From: Saccharomyces paradoxus | Lineage: Eukaryota; Ascomycota; Saccharomycetes; Saccharomycetales; Saccharomycetaceae | Direction of reading: 5' to 3' | Length of the DNA stretch: 64,000 bases | NCBI RefSeq assembly: GCF_002079055.1 | Contig: NC_047490.1 | Span: forward strand, 1,413,989 to 1,477,988 | In this document: positions 11,201 through 23,249 of the stretch, in pieces | Layout: every line of letters starts with the position of its first letter | Numbering within the stretch: the stretch's first letter is position 1 | Notes under the pieces: model-generated | Database searches by the model: none | Seen by the model: only the letters and a program-made list of their open reading frames with translations | Told to the model about the DNA's origin: nothing | Made by a program: the position numbers and the translations under genes

Positions 11201-11731
11201 CATACCAAAATCTGCAATCTTAATGTTATATTTATGATCTAACAATAGATTTTCTGGTTTTAGGTCACGATGGACAATACCTAGAGCATGACAATATGAA
11301 ACACCAATAATAATTTGTCTGAAAAACCTAATGGCTTCATGTTCTGGTAGCGGGCCTCTCTCGACCAATAAGTTGAACAACTCACCCTTCTCCGCATATT
11401 CTAATACAAGGTATAAATCCGTATTTGTTTCCCAGACGTCATATAAGCGTAATACATTTGGGTGGTTCAACAACTTCATAATTATTATTTCACGTTCTAT
11501 ACCATAAGGTAGAGCATCTGGGGTGGTGGAGCCGACAATTGAAGTACCACTGACATTACCGGTATTGAATACTGCCTTGGATATCACTTTAACTGCAGCC
11601 TCTTGTCCCGTAGATTCATTACGAGCTAACTGGACTTTACCTGTGCTTCCTAGACCCAGAGTTTCACCTAGTTTCCAAGGACCAATGGTGTTGTCCTTTA
11701 TGGCTGGAATACTGTTACCATTGACTGCCAT
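8276..11731 (-). CDS. GIN4: GIN4, septin-associated Nim1-family protein kinase
   Basis: Bud-neck kinase that organises septins and takes part in the morphogenesis checkpoint and membrane-growth signalling. The ATG at 11731 gives 1151 residues starting MAVNGNSIPA; the frame is open further upstream only through non-ATG codons. The kinase domain covers about residues 18-290, with the glycine loop GETLGLGSTGKV, HRDLKPEN and DFGMA. A basic linker, a coiled-coil Glu/Lys-rich region (about 560-660) and a C-terminal lipid-binding KA1-type domain (about 1050-1151) follow. It is slightly longer than the S. cerevisiae protein (about 1142), mostly through an expanded Glu/Gln/Lys tract. SBF/MBF-type sites lie upstream, in line with G1/S expression. 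Paralogue of KCC4. Confidence 0.97.
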   Translation of the reverse strand: MAVNGNSIPAIKDNTIGPWKLGETLGLGSTGKVQLARNESTGQEAAVKVISKAVFNTGNVSGTSIVGSTTPDALPYGIEREIIIMKLLNHPNVLRLYDVWETNTDLYLVLEYAEKGELFNLLVERGPLPEHEAIRFFRQIIIGVSYCHALGIVHRDLKPENLLLDHKYNIKIADFGMAALETEGKLLETSCGSPHYAAPEIVSGIPYQGFASDVWSCGVILYALLTGRLPFDEEDGNIRSLLLKVQKGEFELPSDDEISREAQDLISKILTVDPERRIKTRDILKHPLLQKYPSIRDSKSIRGLPREDTYLTPLSESNSSIDATILQNLVILWHGRDPEGIKEKLREPGANAEKTLYALLYRFKCDTQKELIKQQQIKKRQSISSVSVSPSKKVSTTPQRRRNRESLISVTSSRKKPISFNKFTASSASSSNLTTPGSSKHLSKNFSSKKKLSTIVNQSSPTPASRNKRASVINVEKNQKRASIFSTTKKNKRTSKSIKRMSLIPSMKRESVTTKLMSTYAKLAEDDDWEYIEKETKRTSSNFATLIDEIFEYEKYEQIRKEKEELERKVREAKALEELERRKRKQEEKERTRKLLEKEDLKRKQEELKKQIEIDISDLEQELSKHKEEKLDGNIRSISAPMENEEKNINHLEADIDNILRRRNFSLQTRPVSRLDPGIMFSSPVEAVSPAEPKRTENERLTTEKKILETIRRSKFLGSSFNIDKELKLSKMEYPSIVAPQRLSEDRVVSDPNGGYESLVLPKDARGVPQSKDNVALTTADLVSDGKLRKISEVRVPQFTRKSRHFSESNKRLSVLSMYSTKESFTNLVDILKNGNLDVNNQQSQRIPTPRSADDSEFLFETVNEEAEYTGNSSNDERLYDVGDSTIKEKSALKLNFADRFNGSTEERETDNLHLPILPPLNGDNELRKQKSEEDAQVHPKIKSMIPESGSSSHTEKEEKKEKEEQEEQEEQGKQEEQGKQEKQENTEKGVNDMEPPLNKSVKKIREKDTSSQAKDHSKDHLKEHKQDRNATNGNGSFFRKFSKSSSEKSVELYAKISAKQLFNGLEKLLRGWTQYGLKNIKSHPNNLTLTGKLSSDNIFSLRSTLFEISIYPRGKVSVVQFKKVSGSFKAVKKLVNEVENVLNKEGVLQK
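8776..8862 (-). repeat. Low-complexity Glu/Gln/Lys codon repeat inside GIN4
   Basis: The plus strand is a run of TTCTTGT and TTCCTTGT units, encoding EEQEEQEEQGKQEEQGKQ-type sequence before the KA1 domain. Near-perfect short repeats of this kind change length readily and probably explain the size difference from the S. cerevisiae protein. Confidence 0.8.
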
Positions 11732-12410
11732 TTGGGTGTTATGTATAGTGCTGTGCTGCGATATCTTTATTGATTTAAAGTGGGCAACTATTCTTGACAA
11801 GTCTGCTGAAGCCTTGGAGAATACTAATGGTAAGTACAGCTGAGAGGTTATTGATAGAAGAGATAGAGCAAAACAAAATAGAAAAGAAACTAAGAAGAAA
11901 TAAAAAATGTATGCACTTTCTTTCAGTCGCTTTTAATCTAACATCAAAAAGAATCTATGGTGTGGCCGTTGATATTTCGCGATGGTATGCCGAAAAAGGA
12001 AATAACGCAAATTGCGCGTAGTAACCAACGGATTTGACGCGTTTCTTTCAGTGAAAAGTGGGAAATAATAATAAAAAAATTCTTGTCAGACGAAACTTGG
12101 CGAAAACAATGATCTCTTCACCTTACATAACCCGGTCCCTCTGGTGAATTAAAGCGAAGATTAGTAACAGCAGGATGTGTTTATGCGATGACAATGATGT
12201 TTGCACAAAGTACATAGAATATTTAAAGAGTTAAATAATGTAATGAAATAAAGAATACATGAATGAGGGGAGGGCGACAATGGAAGAAAAAAAATAAAAA
12301 CAAGAAAAACATGTAGAAAGGCTTGGATTTGAAATGATATGCTAATTGAATTGTTTTTTCAAGTTTTTTTTTATTTTTTTTTTTTTTTTTTTTGATTCGT
12401 GATTTCTATT
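11732..12410. promoter_or_regulatory. GIN4 promoter with SCB and MCB sites
   Basis: This 679-bp gap is upstream of GIN4 and downstream of GNP1. TTTCGCG at 11975-11981 (CGCGAAA on the other strand) matches the SBF SCB element, and ACGCGT at 12037-12042 matches the MBF MCB element, about 245 and 305 bp before the GIN4 start. Site assignment is by consensus only. No gene is seen in the gap. Confidence 0.6.
12374..12393. repeat. 20-bp poly(T) homopolymer
   Basis: Twenty consecutive T just beyond the 3' end of GNP1 (poly(A) on the coding strand, in the 3' UTR). Its exact length is prone to slippage and sequencing error. Confidence 0.85.
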
Positions 12411-14402
12411 TTAACACCAGAAATCAAGAACTCTTTTCCAGTATGGTCCGTTTCTTAATCTCTCCTTATATTCTTCATCTTCTTGTTTTAATAGCTCTTC
12501 ATCAAAGATATTTCTATGAGAAACTAAGTCTACTTTATCAGCAGGAATAAATAAACTCCAATCTTTTTTCCAAACTTTGAAAAAGATGTATAAGGCGATT
12601 AAGATTGGCATAGCCAAATAATTCTCAAAAAACGACTGAGCACTCAATTTACCACCTCCACCAATCGGAGAAATGGCAACCCAAAATTGGGCAATTAAAG
12701 CTAACACCATCATGACAACAGCATAAGCAGAACCCCAAACACCGACTTGAGATTTATAACCAACTTCTCCTAAAGATCTTCCTTGTACCTTCATGGCTCT
12801 TCTAAACCTGATGTGAGACAAACAAATGGTAATCCAGGTGAATAGTTGAGACAAACCGGAAATTGCTAACAGCCAGGTGAAAACTTCCTCTTCCTTTTTA
12901 GATGAGGCACAGAATGCAATGACACCAAATAATGCACTTACAAGCATGGCAACAGCGGGTCTCCCTTCCCTATCGATGTAATCGAAACATTTAGGGGCAT
13001 TACCTTGCTTAGCTAATGACATTAGAATACGAGAACTGGTATAGAAGGCACTGTTGGCAACGGAAAGAACAGATAATAGGATGACAGCATTTATGAAATG
13101 AGGAACCACACGAACACCATGAGAGGAGACAGCGATGACGTAGGGCGATGCTTTAGTGGCTGAACCTGCGGCCCCCAGTAGTTGATCTGAGGTGTAAGGT
13201 ACGAGGAAACCAACCAATGTTAAAGATGCTAAGAACACAAACAAAATTCTGTAAATCATTTTTTTGGCCGCCGATGGAATAGCCTTTCTTGGATTGGATT
13301 GTTCACTAGCAGTCATAGCCAGTTGTTCACTCATACCAAAGGCGAACGCTGCGGTAACAAACGTGGCAACCACACCTTTGAATCTCTGGATAGGAGTATC
13401 ACCACGGAAGGCACCGGGATCACGCCAATATTTACTACCTATGTAGCCATCGGTACCCGCACCTCCACAATCAATAATAATGGCAAGGATGAAGAACCCA
13501 ATTATCATTAGAATTTTACAACAATTGAAGAAGAAATCGGCCTCTGCATAACCCTTAGCTCCGAAAACGTTGATAACAAGAATAAGGACATAGAAAATAA
13601 CAACGAAAACATCTGCGTTGACTTTCACGGTCCAATACTTGATAGTCATGGATGCAGTGACCAGTTCCAGGGGACAAACACATAGCCATTGTAAGCAAAA
13701 AAGCCAAGCAACAGAAAACCCGAGTGCCGGATCAACCAAAAACAAAGGATATGTATTAAACCCACCAATCAAATCACTATATATGACTGCCAATTCACCA
13801 CAAGCTTGGATAATACAGTAGACACAACTACCCATAATGGCATAACCAATGATCAAACCACCTGGACCTGCATTGTTTAAAACTTTGGAGTTACCGACCA
13901 GCAAACCGGTACCAATACCAGTCCCTAAGGACATCATAACTGTATGACGGGGTTTTATACTTTTTTTCAAATTTTCTTGTTTCTGTTCTTGTTCTTGCGG
14001 CGGCTGTTTAATTCCATCAACAGTGATATACGAGCTCTTTCGATTTAGCTCATTGTCCAATTGCGAGCTGGAATCCTTTGTGCATATAGGAGTAGTCCCA
14101 TTCGAGTTGTTCGAGTCAGGAGAATTTGGGCGCGAGCCTTCCGCTCTTTTAAAAGAGTTAATAAATCTCCGTAAATAAGATGTATGATGCTCATCCTCGT
14201 ATTCCATATTTTCCATGGTTTTCTCCATTGTCTTTTCAAAATATTCCACCTCATTTTCCGGTTCTATAGAACCGATTTCTTTCTCCTTTGGTTGTATTTC
14301 CTTCATCTCGTAATGAGAAACATCGTCAAGGTCGTTACCATTCATATTCATATTAGAGCTACCCTCATTGTTCCGCCCATGGAGTCTATTACCAAGCGTC
14401 AT
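12411..14402 (-). CDS. GNP1: GNP1, high-affinity glutamine and broad amino-acid permease
   Basis: Plasma-membrane proton symporter of the yeast amino-acid permease family. The ATG at 14402 starts [10 protein letters not shown] and gives 663 residues, equal to the S. cerevisiae length; an in-frame upstream start would add only three residues. A long acidic cytosolic N-terminus (about 1-145) carries lysines that in this family are targets for ubiquitin-driven endocytosis. Twelve membrane segments follow, the first with the permease signature [14 protein letters not shown]. The C-terminus ends in the conserved aromatic FWC. In S. cerevisiae it is induced by external amino acids through the SPS sensor. 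The 20-T tract follows the stop codon. Paralogue of AGP1. Confidence 0.97.
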   Translation of the reverse strand: MTLGNRLHGRNNEGSSNMNMNGNDLDDVSHYEMKEIQPKEKEIGSIEPENEVEYFEKTMEKTMENMEYEDEHHTSYLRRFINSFKRAEGSRPNSPDSNNSNGTTPICTKDSSSQLDNELNRKSSYITVDGIKQPPQEQEQKQENLKKSIKPRHTVMMSLGTGIGTGLLVGNSKVLNNAGPGGLIIGYAIMGSCVYCIIQACGELAVIYSDLIGGFNTYPLFLVDPALGFSVAWLFCLQWLCVCPLELVTASMTIKYWTVKVNADVFVVIFYVLILVINVFGAKGYAEADFFFNCCKILMIIGFFILAIIIDCGGAGTDGYIGSKYWRDPGAFRGDTPIQRFKGVVATFVTAAFAFGMSEQLAMTASEQSNPRKAIPSAAKKMIYRILFVFLASLTLVGFLVPYTSDQLLGAAGSATKASPYVIAVSSHGVRVVPHFINAVILLSVLSVANSAFYTSSRILMSLAKQGNAPKCFDYIDREGRPAVAMLVSALFGVIAFCASSKKEEEVFTWLLAISGLSQLFTWITICLSHIRFRRAMKVQGRSLGEVGYKSQVGVWGSAYAVVMMVLALIAQFWVAISPIGGGGKLSAQSFFENYLAMPILIALYIFFKVWKKDWSLFIPADKVDLVSHRNIFDEELLKQEDEEYKERLRNGPYWKRVLDFWC

Positions 14403-15694
<1,292 letters not shown>

Positions 15695-16004
15695 GACAAT
15701 AGTAATGCCTAAAAAACTCCAATGTCCCCCTTCACCCCCCAAACAACAAAAAGAAATACCATAGTAATGAAGAAACTAAATAACTCGTATTAAATAATAA
15801 TAATATTAATATATGTTTGACAGGAATAGTTTTGTCCATATCTTTCTTTCAGCTGATGCGGAGGGATTGCTTTTCGCTGTGTAGCTAACCAATACGCTGG
15901 CTTTTGTCCTTTATTAAAGAAAAAAACTATCTCCGTTAATAGAACTAGTCTTAAAGAAGCAGCCTGTCACGACCTGTCACAGAGAGTTCCCATCTGCATT
16001 CGCC
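15695..16004. other. SMT3-SDH7 intergenic region
   Basis: 310 bp with the 3' end of SMT3 and an AT-rich stretch (AATAATAATATTAATATATG), then the SDH7 promoter. No gene or strong motif recognised. Confidence 0.6.
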
Positions 16005-16406
16005 ATGAACAACAAACTTATATATCGTTCTGTTAGATTTGCGACCCATAACAGCCAGCTTTTACTGCCACCTTTAGTTCTCTACAGGAGAATACTAAGG
16101 CAACATAAGATGCTACCTACCCCCCAGAGGGAAATGGGTGATCAATACGTGCGAAGCGAGTTCAAGCTGCACAAAAATATCGATAATCCGTTGCATATAG
16201 TCGGTTTTCTAGCTTCCTGGCAGGATTATCTTAATATGATTTCTAACGGTGGATGGAAAGATGCAACCCTATCCTCGGAAACTCTTGAGAAACTGTCCCC
16301 TGAGCAAACAGTTCAACTTTATGAATTGATGAAAGAAACGCAGAAACTTCACCAGGACAGTGAAACAGAGTCAAGTAAGGACGTGAAACGGAACAAAAAA
16401 GACTAG
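16005..16406 (+). CDS. SDH7: SDH7 (ACN9), succinate dehydrogenase assembly factor
   Basis: Mitochondrial matrix assembly factor (SDHAF3 family) that protects the iron-sulfur subunit Sdh2 during complex II assembly; loss impairs growth on acetate and gluconeogenesis. 133 residues, the same as S. cerevisiae. The basic, hydroxylated N-terminus is a plausible mitochondrial presequence. A LYR motif sits in [13 protein letters not shown] (about residues 24-36), the hallmark of LYR iron-sulfur assembly proteins. [10 protein letters not shown] in the middle is also family-conserved. The C-terminus is polar and variable. Confidence 0.95.
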   Translation: MNNKLIYRSVRFATHNSQLLLPPLVLYRRILRQHKMLPTPQREMGDQYVRSEFKLHKNIDNPLHIVGFLASWQDYLNMISNGGWKDATLSSETLEKLSPEQTVQLYELMKETQKLHQDSETESSKDVKRNKKD

Positions 16407-16486
16407 TGCTTGTCTTTATTGTGCTTGTAAATAAGAAAACTATATACTATATAGCACACATGCTAAAAAAAAAAAAGTTGGAAAAT

Positions 16487-16928
16487 TCACTTATTCGCGG
16501 TGGTATCTCTCTCCTGCCATATGATGCCACTGCTGTTCTCCAATGCCTTGTTATTGGAAACCTGTTCTTTGTACCATTCCTGCACTTTCACAGGGTCATT
16601 GCCGTGAACCATGCAAAACTTAAACTTCGATACTTGCTTGTCACATGATGTAAAATCTCCATATCTATAATAGCTTCTGAATTGGCCTCCGATCGAATAG
16701 CAACTAGTTAGCTGATCAAATGCCTCTCGGCAACTCATCGTTGTCGGATACTTTGCACTCATCCTTTTCTATGTCCTTCCACTGGTTCCTCTTTTTACCC
16801 CTGCTACAACCATCGCCTCCCTCTTGATTCATACTAGTACTATATCCAATAGCAGAACTATTACTAAGATCCGATATTTCGGCCCCCTTCGCAAAGGGGC
16901 CCGCCGCACTTTCTTGGTGAATTTTCAT
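16487..16928 (-). pseudogene. EMI1: EMI1 homologue with an apparent frameshift
   Basis: In S. cerevisiae EMI1 is needed for induction of IME1 and for normal mitochondria; it belongs to the DUF3128 family. Two overlapping frames together make the gene. The upstream frame from ATG 16928 encodes a polar N-terminus (GPFAKGAEISDLSNSS) and stops near 16716. The downstream frame from ATG 16762 encodes 91 residues containing the conserved core, SCREAFDQL, CYSIGGQFRSYYRYG and FKFCMVHG. Only a shift within about 16716-16762 (one base too many or two too few) would link them. Either the gene is broken, the sequence has an indel error, or the 91-residue form is the working protein, since many relatives are that short. 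The divergent gap to GRX2 is only 77 bp. I am sure of the family core and less sure of the true N-terminus. Confidence 0.7.
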
Positions 16929-16972
16929 ATAAAAAGACCCAGGATGCCAAGAAAAGTGGCTCTCTCGATTAA

Positions 16973-17437
<465 letters not shown>

Positions 17438-17536
17438 TTTTGTTACCCCAGTATTCTTCATAATATTTACATATATATATATATATTAGTATCTATACTT
17501 TAAATTCATATATACCCACAGAACAACTCGCTAGAT

Positions 17537-18988
17537 TCACACAAGAGTACTTTTGAACGCTGCGCGTGCATTTTGAAACCATTGTGATCCACTAAATTCC
17601 GTTTGAGGTACAAGATCCCTCGGCTTCTTTCTTGTCTTATCATCCACTTTTGGTTTGCTGTTGTTAGCATTCATTACACTTAGTACGTATGACATTGGCA
17701 CAATCTTTGGTTCATCCTTTTCACGCTTAAACCATTCCCTTATCCTATATCCCATTGTTTCTAAGTCATCAGCCCCTATTTGCTTTCTAAAGTTATAATC
17801 TCCTAACTTTAGCATCAAGAGCAACGTATAGTATGCATCGTTACCTGCATTATGTAAAAAGGCATGTGGTAAGTGAAACAGCCTTAGTAGTTTACCTAAG
17901 CTGCTACCCTTCTTACCATAACACATGCTATAAATTTTCTCTGTGTCAAGCATCTTAACATGTTTTCTAACTCCCTTGCTCTCCGTTAAGTCGTCCGGTT
18001 TAGTAAGTTCGTTATCCAGCTCAGGTACGTGGACCCCGATTTTCTTTAGCCACTTAATATCCCCCGCTATAACATGACCCACAAACGCTCTTTCCCAGGT
18101 CGTATCTTGGTCCGTCTCACATTTCATATAGAAATTAATCAACGACTGAATAAACTCTACACATTGTTCCAATGGTAATACGAGACTTTCCCCAAGTAAA
18201 AAACAGTCTTTAAAGTCGCACACAAATTTTTTGTTCCTTAATGGTAACGCCTCAGCGATAATTAAATGATAATTTCTTATAATCGGGGTTAAAGAATAAA
18301 TGTTTTCTCTTGGATCGTATATGGAAATGCCAATCTCCGTAACAATATCTGTATCAAATTCAAATGCCTCTACATCAATGGCAAAACAAATCGTCTTGTT
18401 GGACGATAATAATTCAATAGTTTTACAAAGATATTTGAACTGAGAGCTGCCAGGCTCGCAATTCATCACAGGTATATGTTCGTTTTTCACGTCCTGTATA
18501 TCTGCCAAATATTGCTTTCTTATATTTTTCTCCACATCATCTTTTGATACATCAGGTATACAACCATTTTTCTCGACCCATTCCTTGTCGACATCTTCCA
18601 GTTTCTTATCCAGTAACTTTGTACTTTTTTCATAAATGGACTGGTAGTCTATTTCCAATGTCTTTAAATATTTTTGGATTTCATTACTCAACATACTGTT
18701 AGGGGAATATGCAATCTCATGCAAAGAATTAAAATGTTCAAACTCATTTATCCACGTCTTTTGTCTACCTAGTTTATTCAATAGCTTGCTACTTGAACTC
18801 TTATATGATCCCACGCCCCCTCTTCTTGAGGGGACCATCCCCCTAACTCTAGCTGCATTGCGGGTTGTCAAAGTCCTGTTCAAACCTTGTGGCTGATGGT
18901 AATTGCGGACTGCTTTGGAGTTGAATCTATGTGTAACCATTTTGATTACCGCTTCGTATGCTTTTACGCAATTTGCAGAACTATTCAT
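17537..18988 (-). CDS. YDR514C: YDR514C, DEDDh-type nuclease-like protein, paralogue of GFD2
   Basis: 483 residues from ATG 18988. A basic, serine-rich N-terminus (1-70) could target mitochondria or the nucleus. The central part has a full DEDDh exonuclease motif set: Asp205 and Glu207 in AIDVEAFEFD, Asp310 in VGHVIAGDIKWL, and His379 with Asp384 in HNAGNDAYYT. The fold is therefore RNase H-like 3'-5' exonuclease by sequence. In S. cerevisiae the function was long listed as unknown; the paralogue GFD2 is tied to mRNA export. Catalysis is inferred from motifs only. Its promoter is shared with SLF1. Confidence 0.92.
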   Translation of the reverse strand: MNSSANCVKAYEAVIKMVTHRFNSKAVRNYHQPQGLNRTLTTRNAARVRGMVPSRRGGVGSYKSSSSKLLNKLGRQKTWINEFEHFNSLHEIAYSPNSMLSNEIQKYLKTLEIDYQSIYEKSTKLLDKKLEDVDKEWVEKNGCIPDVSKDDVEKNIRKQYLADIQDVKNEHIPVMNCEPGSSQFKYLCKTIELLSSNKTICFAIDVEAFEFDTDIVTEIGISIYDPRENIYSLTPIIRNYHLIIAEALPLRNKKFVCDFKDCFLLGESLVLPLEQCVEFIQSLINFYMKCETDQDTTWERAFVGHVIAGDIKWLKKIGVHVPELDNELTKPDDLTESKGVRKHVKMLDTEKIYSMCYGKKGSSLGKLLRLFHLPHAFLHNAGNDAYYTLLLMLKLGDYNFRKQIGADDLETMGYRIREWFKREKDEPKIVPMSYVLSVMNANNSKPKVDDKTRKKPRDLVPQTEFSGSQWFQNARAAFKSTLV

Positions 18989-19428
18989 GCAATGGCTAAT
19001 AATCTTTATAGTAAAAATTATATACCAGATAAATTACTAGTAAATTCCGTGTCCACATGTATCCAAACCGTTTTTTGCAGTATGCTATTGACCCATCGAA
19101 TCAAAAATTTTCACCGCCTAGAAAAAGGATCTTTAACTATTTTGTGCTAATGAAAAATAAGTAGAAGTGCACTTAGAAGCTGGGAGGAAAGGCGGGCGTA
19201 GCTGAATCACTAAGGAAAAATTTATACATCTTTGGCTGACACTTGTTTATTTATTGGCAGGGTTTCAAAATAGTGTTTGCCAGTTCCAACGTATTTTTTA
19301 CAATCTATAAAAAACGTACTAAGAGGGAACGTATTGTTAAGACACAATTTAGGGTGGCGTTAAATAAACGAAAAAGCCCAAAATTATAACCAAAATAAAA
19401 GAAAACTAATCGCAACGTGAATTCAAAA
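18989..19428. other. Divergent YDR514C/SLF1 promoter region
   Basis: 440 bp. AT-rich, without a gene. No strong factor site recognised. The SLF1 frame is open a few codons upstream of its ATG only by a GTG. Confidence 0.6.
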
Positions 19429-20781
19429 ATGTCATCACAAAATTTTAATGATGACTTAAAAGATTTACCCCTAGCAGCTGAAGATAAGAAGAAGCAAGCT
19501 TCGTCCTTAAAATTGGCACCAATACCAACCACATCGCCATGGAAATCATCTTCGCCAGATAGCAATACAGCAATCCCTGTGGAAGAGCTAAGAGATATGT
19601 CAAAGACTTCAAAGCCTAATAAAAATGGTTCCGGGTCAATCAGATTAACGAGCAATACAAAATGGACTCCAATTACACCGTCTGTTACAATTTCAGGTTC
19701 CAAGGACACAAATTCAAAATCAAGAAAGAACTCTAAAAATTTTAAGAGTAGTAAAAAAATGAAAAAGCGTGGCAACAACAATAACAATATCAATAAAAAG
19801 GATTTCAACGGTCAAACTAATAGTATATCTGAAATAAATAACGCTTCCAATCTTGAATCAAAGCCTTTCGATGCCAACGCTAAAGTAAAGACACGCTTAA
19901 ACTCAGGAGCAACTGCTGGTGCGAATAACAAGAGGATAACAAGCGATAACAATTCAACCAACGGTAAACAATCAAGGTATTACCAAAACAGGGAAGGTAA
20001 AACAAGATACAATAACGAAGATCGCAGTTTTAGACACAATAAGGCGGCTCATAATGGTAGTCCCTTCCCAAGTAATCACCATTCTAGACCTGGATATATT
20101 TCCAATGCCAGCCACTGGGTGAACAACAATTCAGGAAATAGCTACAACCAACTATCATATTTCCGTCCACAGCAATACTATAGTAACTACAATTATCAAC
20201 AGCAATTTCAAACACCATATTATTATTCAATGGAACCTATTTTCAAATCTATCGAAAGCATCAAAAACCAAATTGAATTCTACTTTAGCGAAGAGAACTT
20301 GAAAACTGATGAATTTCTAAGATCTAAATTTAAAAAAATAAATGACGGGTTTATCCCCATGAGTCTGATAGGAAAATTTTACCGAATGGTTAATTTATCT
20401 CTAGGGGGCGACCCAATTCTAATTCTGGCATCTATGAGAGAAGTTTTACAACATAAAGAAACAAATCATTTGGAAATCGCCTATGGAAATATAGAAGGTG
20501 CCCAGACGAAACTGGCGGATGATCTTAATCCGTTACACAATTATTTCATCAGGCGCAAAAATTGGCTTGAATATGTTACGGAAGGTAATTTTGATGAAAA
20601 CGATGACGAAACTGGAAAATACAATATTGAAAAGCTTTTGGAACCAGGAGATTTAGACAATTATTCCTATATGGGCTATCCAAACTTCTTTTCTAGCAGT
20701 GCAAATGGGAAAAAGAGTCAGACCTTTGATCAAGGTGAAATGAGTAGGGAGTTTGAACAAAACTTGCAAATAAATGATTAA
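19429..20781 (+). CDS. SLF1: SLF1, La-motif RNA-binding protein
   Basis: Cytoplasmic polysome-associated RNA-binding protein that helps translation under oxidative stress and is implicated in copper homeostasis. ATG 19429 (MSSQNFNDD) gives 450 residues against about 447 in S. cerevisiae. The N-terminal two thirds are disordered, Asn/Ser/Lys-rich, with an Asn/Tyr/Gln-rich stretch just before the La motif (about residues 265-350: [20 protein letters not shown], then [13 protein letters not shown]). The tail is acidic. Paralogue of SRO9. The low-complexity part varies most between species. Confidence 0.95.
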   Translation: MSSQNFNDDLKDLPLAAEDKKKQASSLKLAPIPTTSPWKSSSPDSNTAIPVEELRDMSKTSKPNKNGSGSIRLTSNTKWTPITPSVTISGSKDTNSKSRKNSKNFKSSKKMKKRGNNNNNINKKDFNGQTNSISEINNASNLESKPFDANAKVKTRLNSGATAGANNKRITSDNNSTNGKQSRYYQNREGKTRYNNEDRSFRHNKAAHNGSPFPSNHHSRPGYISNASHWVNNNSGNSYNQLSYFRPQQYYSNYNYQQQFQTPYYYSMEPIFKSIESIKNQIEFYFSEENLKTDEFLRSKFKKINDGFIPMSLIGKFYRMVNLSLGGDPILILASMREVLQHKETNHLEIAYGNIEGAQTKLADDLNPLHNYFIRRKNWLEYVTEGNFDENDDETGKYNIEKLLEPGDLDNYSYMGYPNFFSSSANGKKSQTFDQGEMSREFEQNLQIND

Positions 20782-20980
20782 TTTCAGACACTAGATTTTT
20801 TTTTTTTTTATTATGTATATAGTTAACATGTATAAAGGAATAGCGGGTTCTCTCTAATAATATAACATAACATTTCATTTCAATTCGTACTAAATAATTT
20901 TTTATATAAAATATACATAAGAGATTTATATAGAGGAAAAACGAAAACAAACTAAATAAAGCGGTTGAGAAAAGATGAAT

Positions 20981-22483
20981 TCATGCCACAAGAGCACACA
21001 AAGCTGCACCAACACCGGACCCATCTTTGGCTAGACGCAAATGGATCTTACGTTCACCCTCAGTGCCAATTGGACTTAATGCCAAAGCATGTCTTAGCAT
21101 GGACCTGAACCCAGGGTAGTATTCAATGACATAACCATCGAAGCCGATTTCTACTTCACCGTGATATCTTTTGTTCAAAGCGTTCGTCTTGATTAGGATA
21201 GCGGCAATCGGAACGGCTGCCAAATATGCAGATCTTCTTGTAATTGAACGGACCAAATTTTGAATCGCTTTACGTTCTTCAAAAGTGGTCGGTAGCCTTA
21301 AACTTTGCAAGAACGACAATTCGGTTTCACGCAAGTTTGTCGAATCGTCGATTTCGATCCTGGAGAGAACTTCGCTACACAATTGGAAAGGAGTCTTTAA
21401 ACGATGAGGTAACTGATCGTAATTACGGTACTGCCCCAATATTAAGCCCCTTGCATGTAAGTCCACCAAGATGTTTCTCAACAGCTCCCCCAAATACATG
21501 CCGGAAATTCTTTTTTCAAATAGATGGTAACCTGGATTTGGAGAGAATTTTTGATCGATATCGATGTCATACTTTGTAGCAGATAAATGTTTCAATTCAT
21601 TATCGAAGGAACCCCATTCAATGTTAATGCACATTTGAGTCTTTCCTTCATGCAGCAGTCTTGTTCTCAGTTCATCTGGTAACTTCTTGATGTTTTCAAT
21701 ATCCTCCATATAGCAACCGTTAGTACCGGTACCAAAGATACAACCAATGACAGGCTCGCTGATCTCACCAGCACTCGAGGGACGGGCGCCTGAGGTGTAG
21801 CAGTGCGATAAGAAAGTGCCAACCGTGTCATTGGTCAAAGCCACCACATTGATCATGGAGAGCCCCTGGATGTCTAGTTGTTCTTGGTACAATCTCACTA
21901 CATCCTTGCCGACCGTGTCTTCAATTTTGAAGCTTTTGGTCCATCTGATTAAAGTACCGGAACTCAAAGAAGTTTGGTCAATCGGATAGGAGAAGGTGAA
22001 CCCCATTTTCAAAGGTTTTATGTTCTCTCCCGTGGACTTCAACAACTCAGGATGGTGCTTTCTAACAAAAGCCCTTGTACGACGGCCCAAGTAGCTAAAC
22101 AGCTCTTCGCTGGTGACATCCTTATCATTGAGATACTCTTCTGGAATCTTAGATTTCAATTGCTGCATATCAAAAGTTCCGTCACCATTCAAAGTCACAG
22201 AACACACTCTGAAGTGAGTCCCACCCAAATCTGCAGCCAGCAAAACACCACGTTCTGTCCCATTGGGCAAACTGGTTACATATGTTGGGATCATGGGTAA
22301 ACCCTTGTCCACCGTCTTTTCTTCGCCTACAGAGGTGTTATTCAACCCCTTTTCCATACATTCGATGAAGTAGGCTGTTAGTTCGTCCAACTTTGCTGCA
22401 TCGACCTCCAACGAGGAGCAGATCTCGACGACGGCATCCTCCAATGCCTCAGCATTGACTTTATGTAAATTTTCAAATGACAT
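20981..22483 (-). CDS. EMI2: EMI2, hexokinase-family protein (glucokinase paralogue)
   Basis: 500 residues from ATG 22483, as in S. cerevisiae. Hexokinase features are intact: the phosphate-1 loop LAADLGGTHFRVCSV (about 85-99), the sugar-binding LTNDTVGT, and the second loop GTGTNGCYMED. It is the paralogue of glucokinase GLK1; in S. cerevisiae it is needed for early meiotic induction of IME1, is glucose-repressed, and has been reported to phosphorylate glucose. Sequence alone supports an active ATP-dependent sugar kinase. Confidence 0.97.
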   Translation of the reverse strand: MSFENLHKVNAEALEDAVVEICSSLEVDAAKLDELTAYFIECMEKGLNNTSVGEEKTVDKGLPMIPTYVTSLPNGTERGVLLAADLGGTHFRVCSVTLNGDGTFDMQQLKSKIPEEYLNDKDVTSEELFSYLGRRTRAFVRKHHPELLKSTGENIKPLKMGFTFSYPIDQTSLSSGTLIRWTKSFKIEDTVGKDVVRLYQEQLDIQGLSMINVVALTNDTVGTFLSHCYTSGARPSSAGEISEPVIGCIFGTGTNGCYMEDIENIKKLPDELRTRLLHEGKTQMCINIEWGSFDNELKHLSATKYDIDIDQKFSPNPGYHLFEKRISGMYLGELLRNILVDLHARGLILGQYRNYDQLPHRLKTPFQLCSEVLSRIEIDDSTNLRETELSFLQSLRLPTTFEERKAIQNLVRSITRRSAYLAAVPIAAILIKTNALNKRYHGEVEIGFDGYVIEYYPGFRSMLRHALALSPIGTEGERKIHLRLAKDGSGVGAALCALVA

Positions 22484-23249
22484 TTCTATGTATCTATGAT
22501 TCTATTTCTGTACAATTTTTCCTTGATACACTGATATCTGTCTTTATTTAAGCTTCTTATAAAGTATAAAACGTACAAAAGAACACGAGACAAGACGAGA
22601 TTTTACACTTACACAGAATCGACTTTATATAATCACGAATACATGTTGCCCCCCTGCACCGCAAGCACAATGGAACTCGACCGACCCGACCTTCTTCCTC
22701 TGTCTTCCACACAGACAAACACTATCTCACTCTCACTCTCTCACTCTCCCTTCTGACACACAAAAAAGACTTTCTGGATGCCCCGCGTTTTTTGTCACTT
22801 GATTCTTCGAACAAAGGCGCAGGCAACTGCCCCTGAAGGGCCCACCCGAAAGTAGTTGCAACTGCTCGTTGCGAAATCGCTGTTCGTAGTTCCCAGAGTC
22901 GCGACGTAGCGTTGTGGTTAACACTGGTGGGACATCCCGCTTAAATCACTTACCGGGCTCTCCTACCGCCTTTGCACCCGGTGACAGCCATTTTAAAGAT
23001 AGCGTCGGCTGGCTTCCAAATAAAATTCAGGTCGTTTCTATTAAGTTCGTTTCGTTATTTTTCGTCTTCGCCGGCGGACGCGCAAGCCGACGACGAGGTT
23101 TAGTTGCATTCCGGCTATCATGGAATAAATGGGCTTGTTGCAATAAGAGCAAGACCAAGAACAAGCGTACCCAGACTGTAATTGCAACTGCGACGGGCAC
23201 AGCGTGTGGAACTAACTAGGAAAATAAAAAAGGTATAGGAAACGGCATT
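22484..23249. promoter_or_regulatory. Divergent EMI2/GRH1 promoter region
   Basis: 766 bp. It contains a CT-rich tract (CTCACTCTCACTCTCTCACTCTC, about 22726-22748) and a G/C-richer part with CCCCTG and GGGCCC near 22825-22845, where stress or glucose regulators could bind. No gene is supported. Confidence 0.45.
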
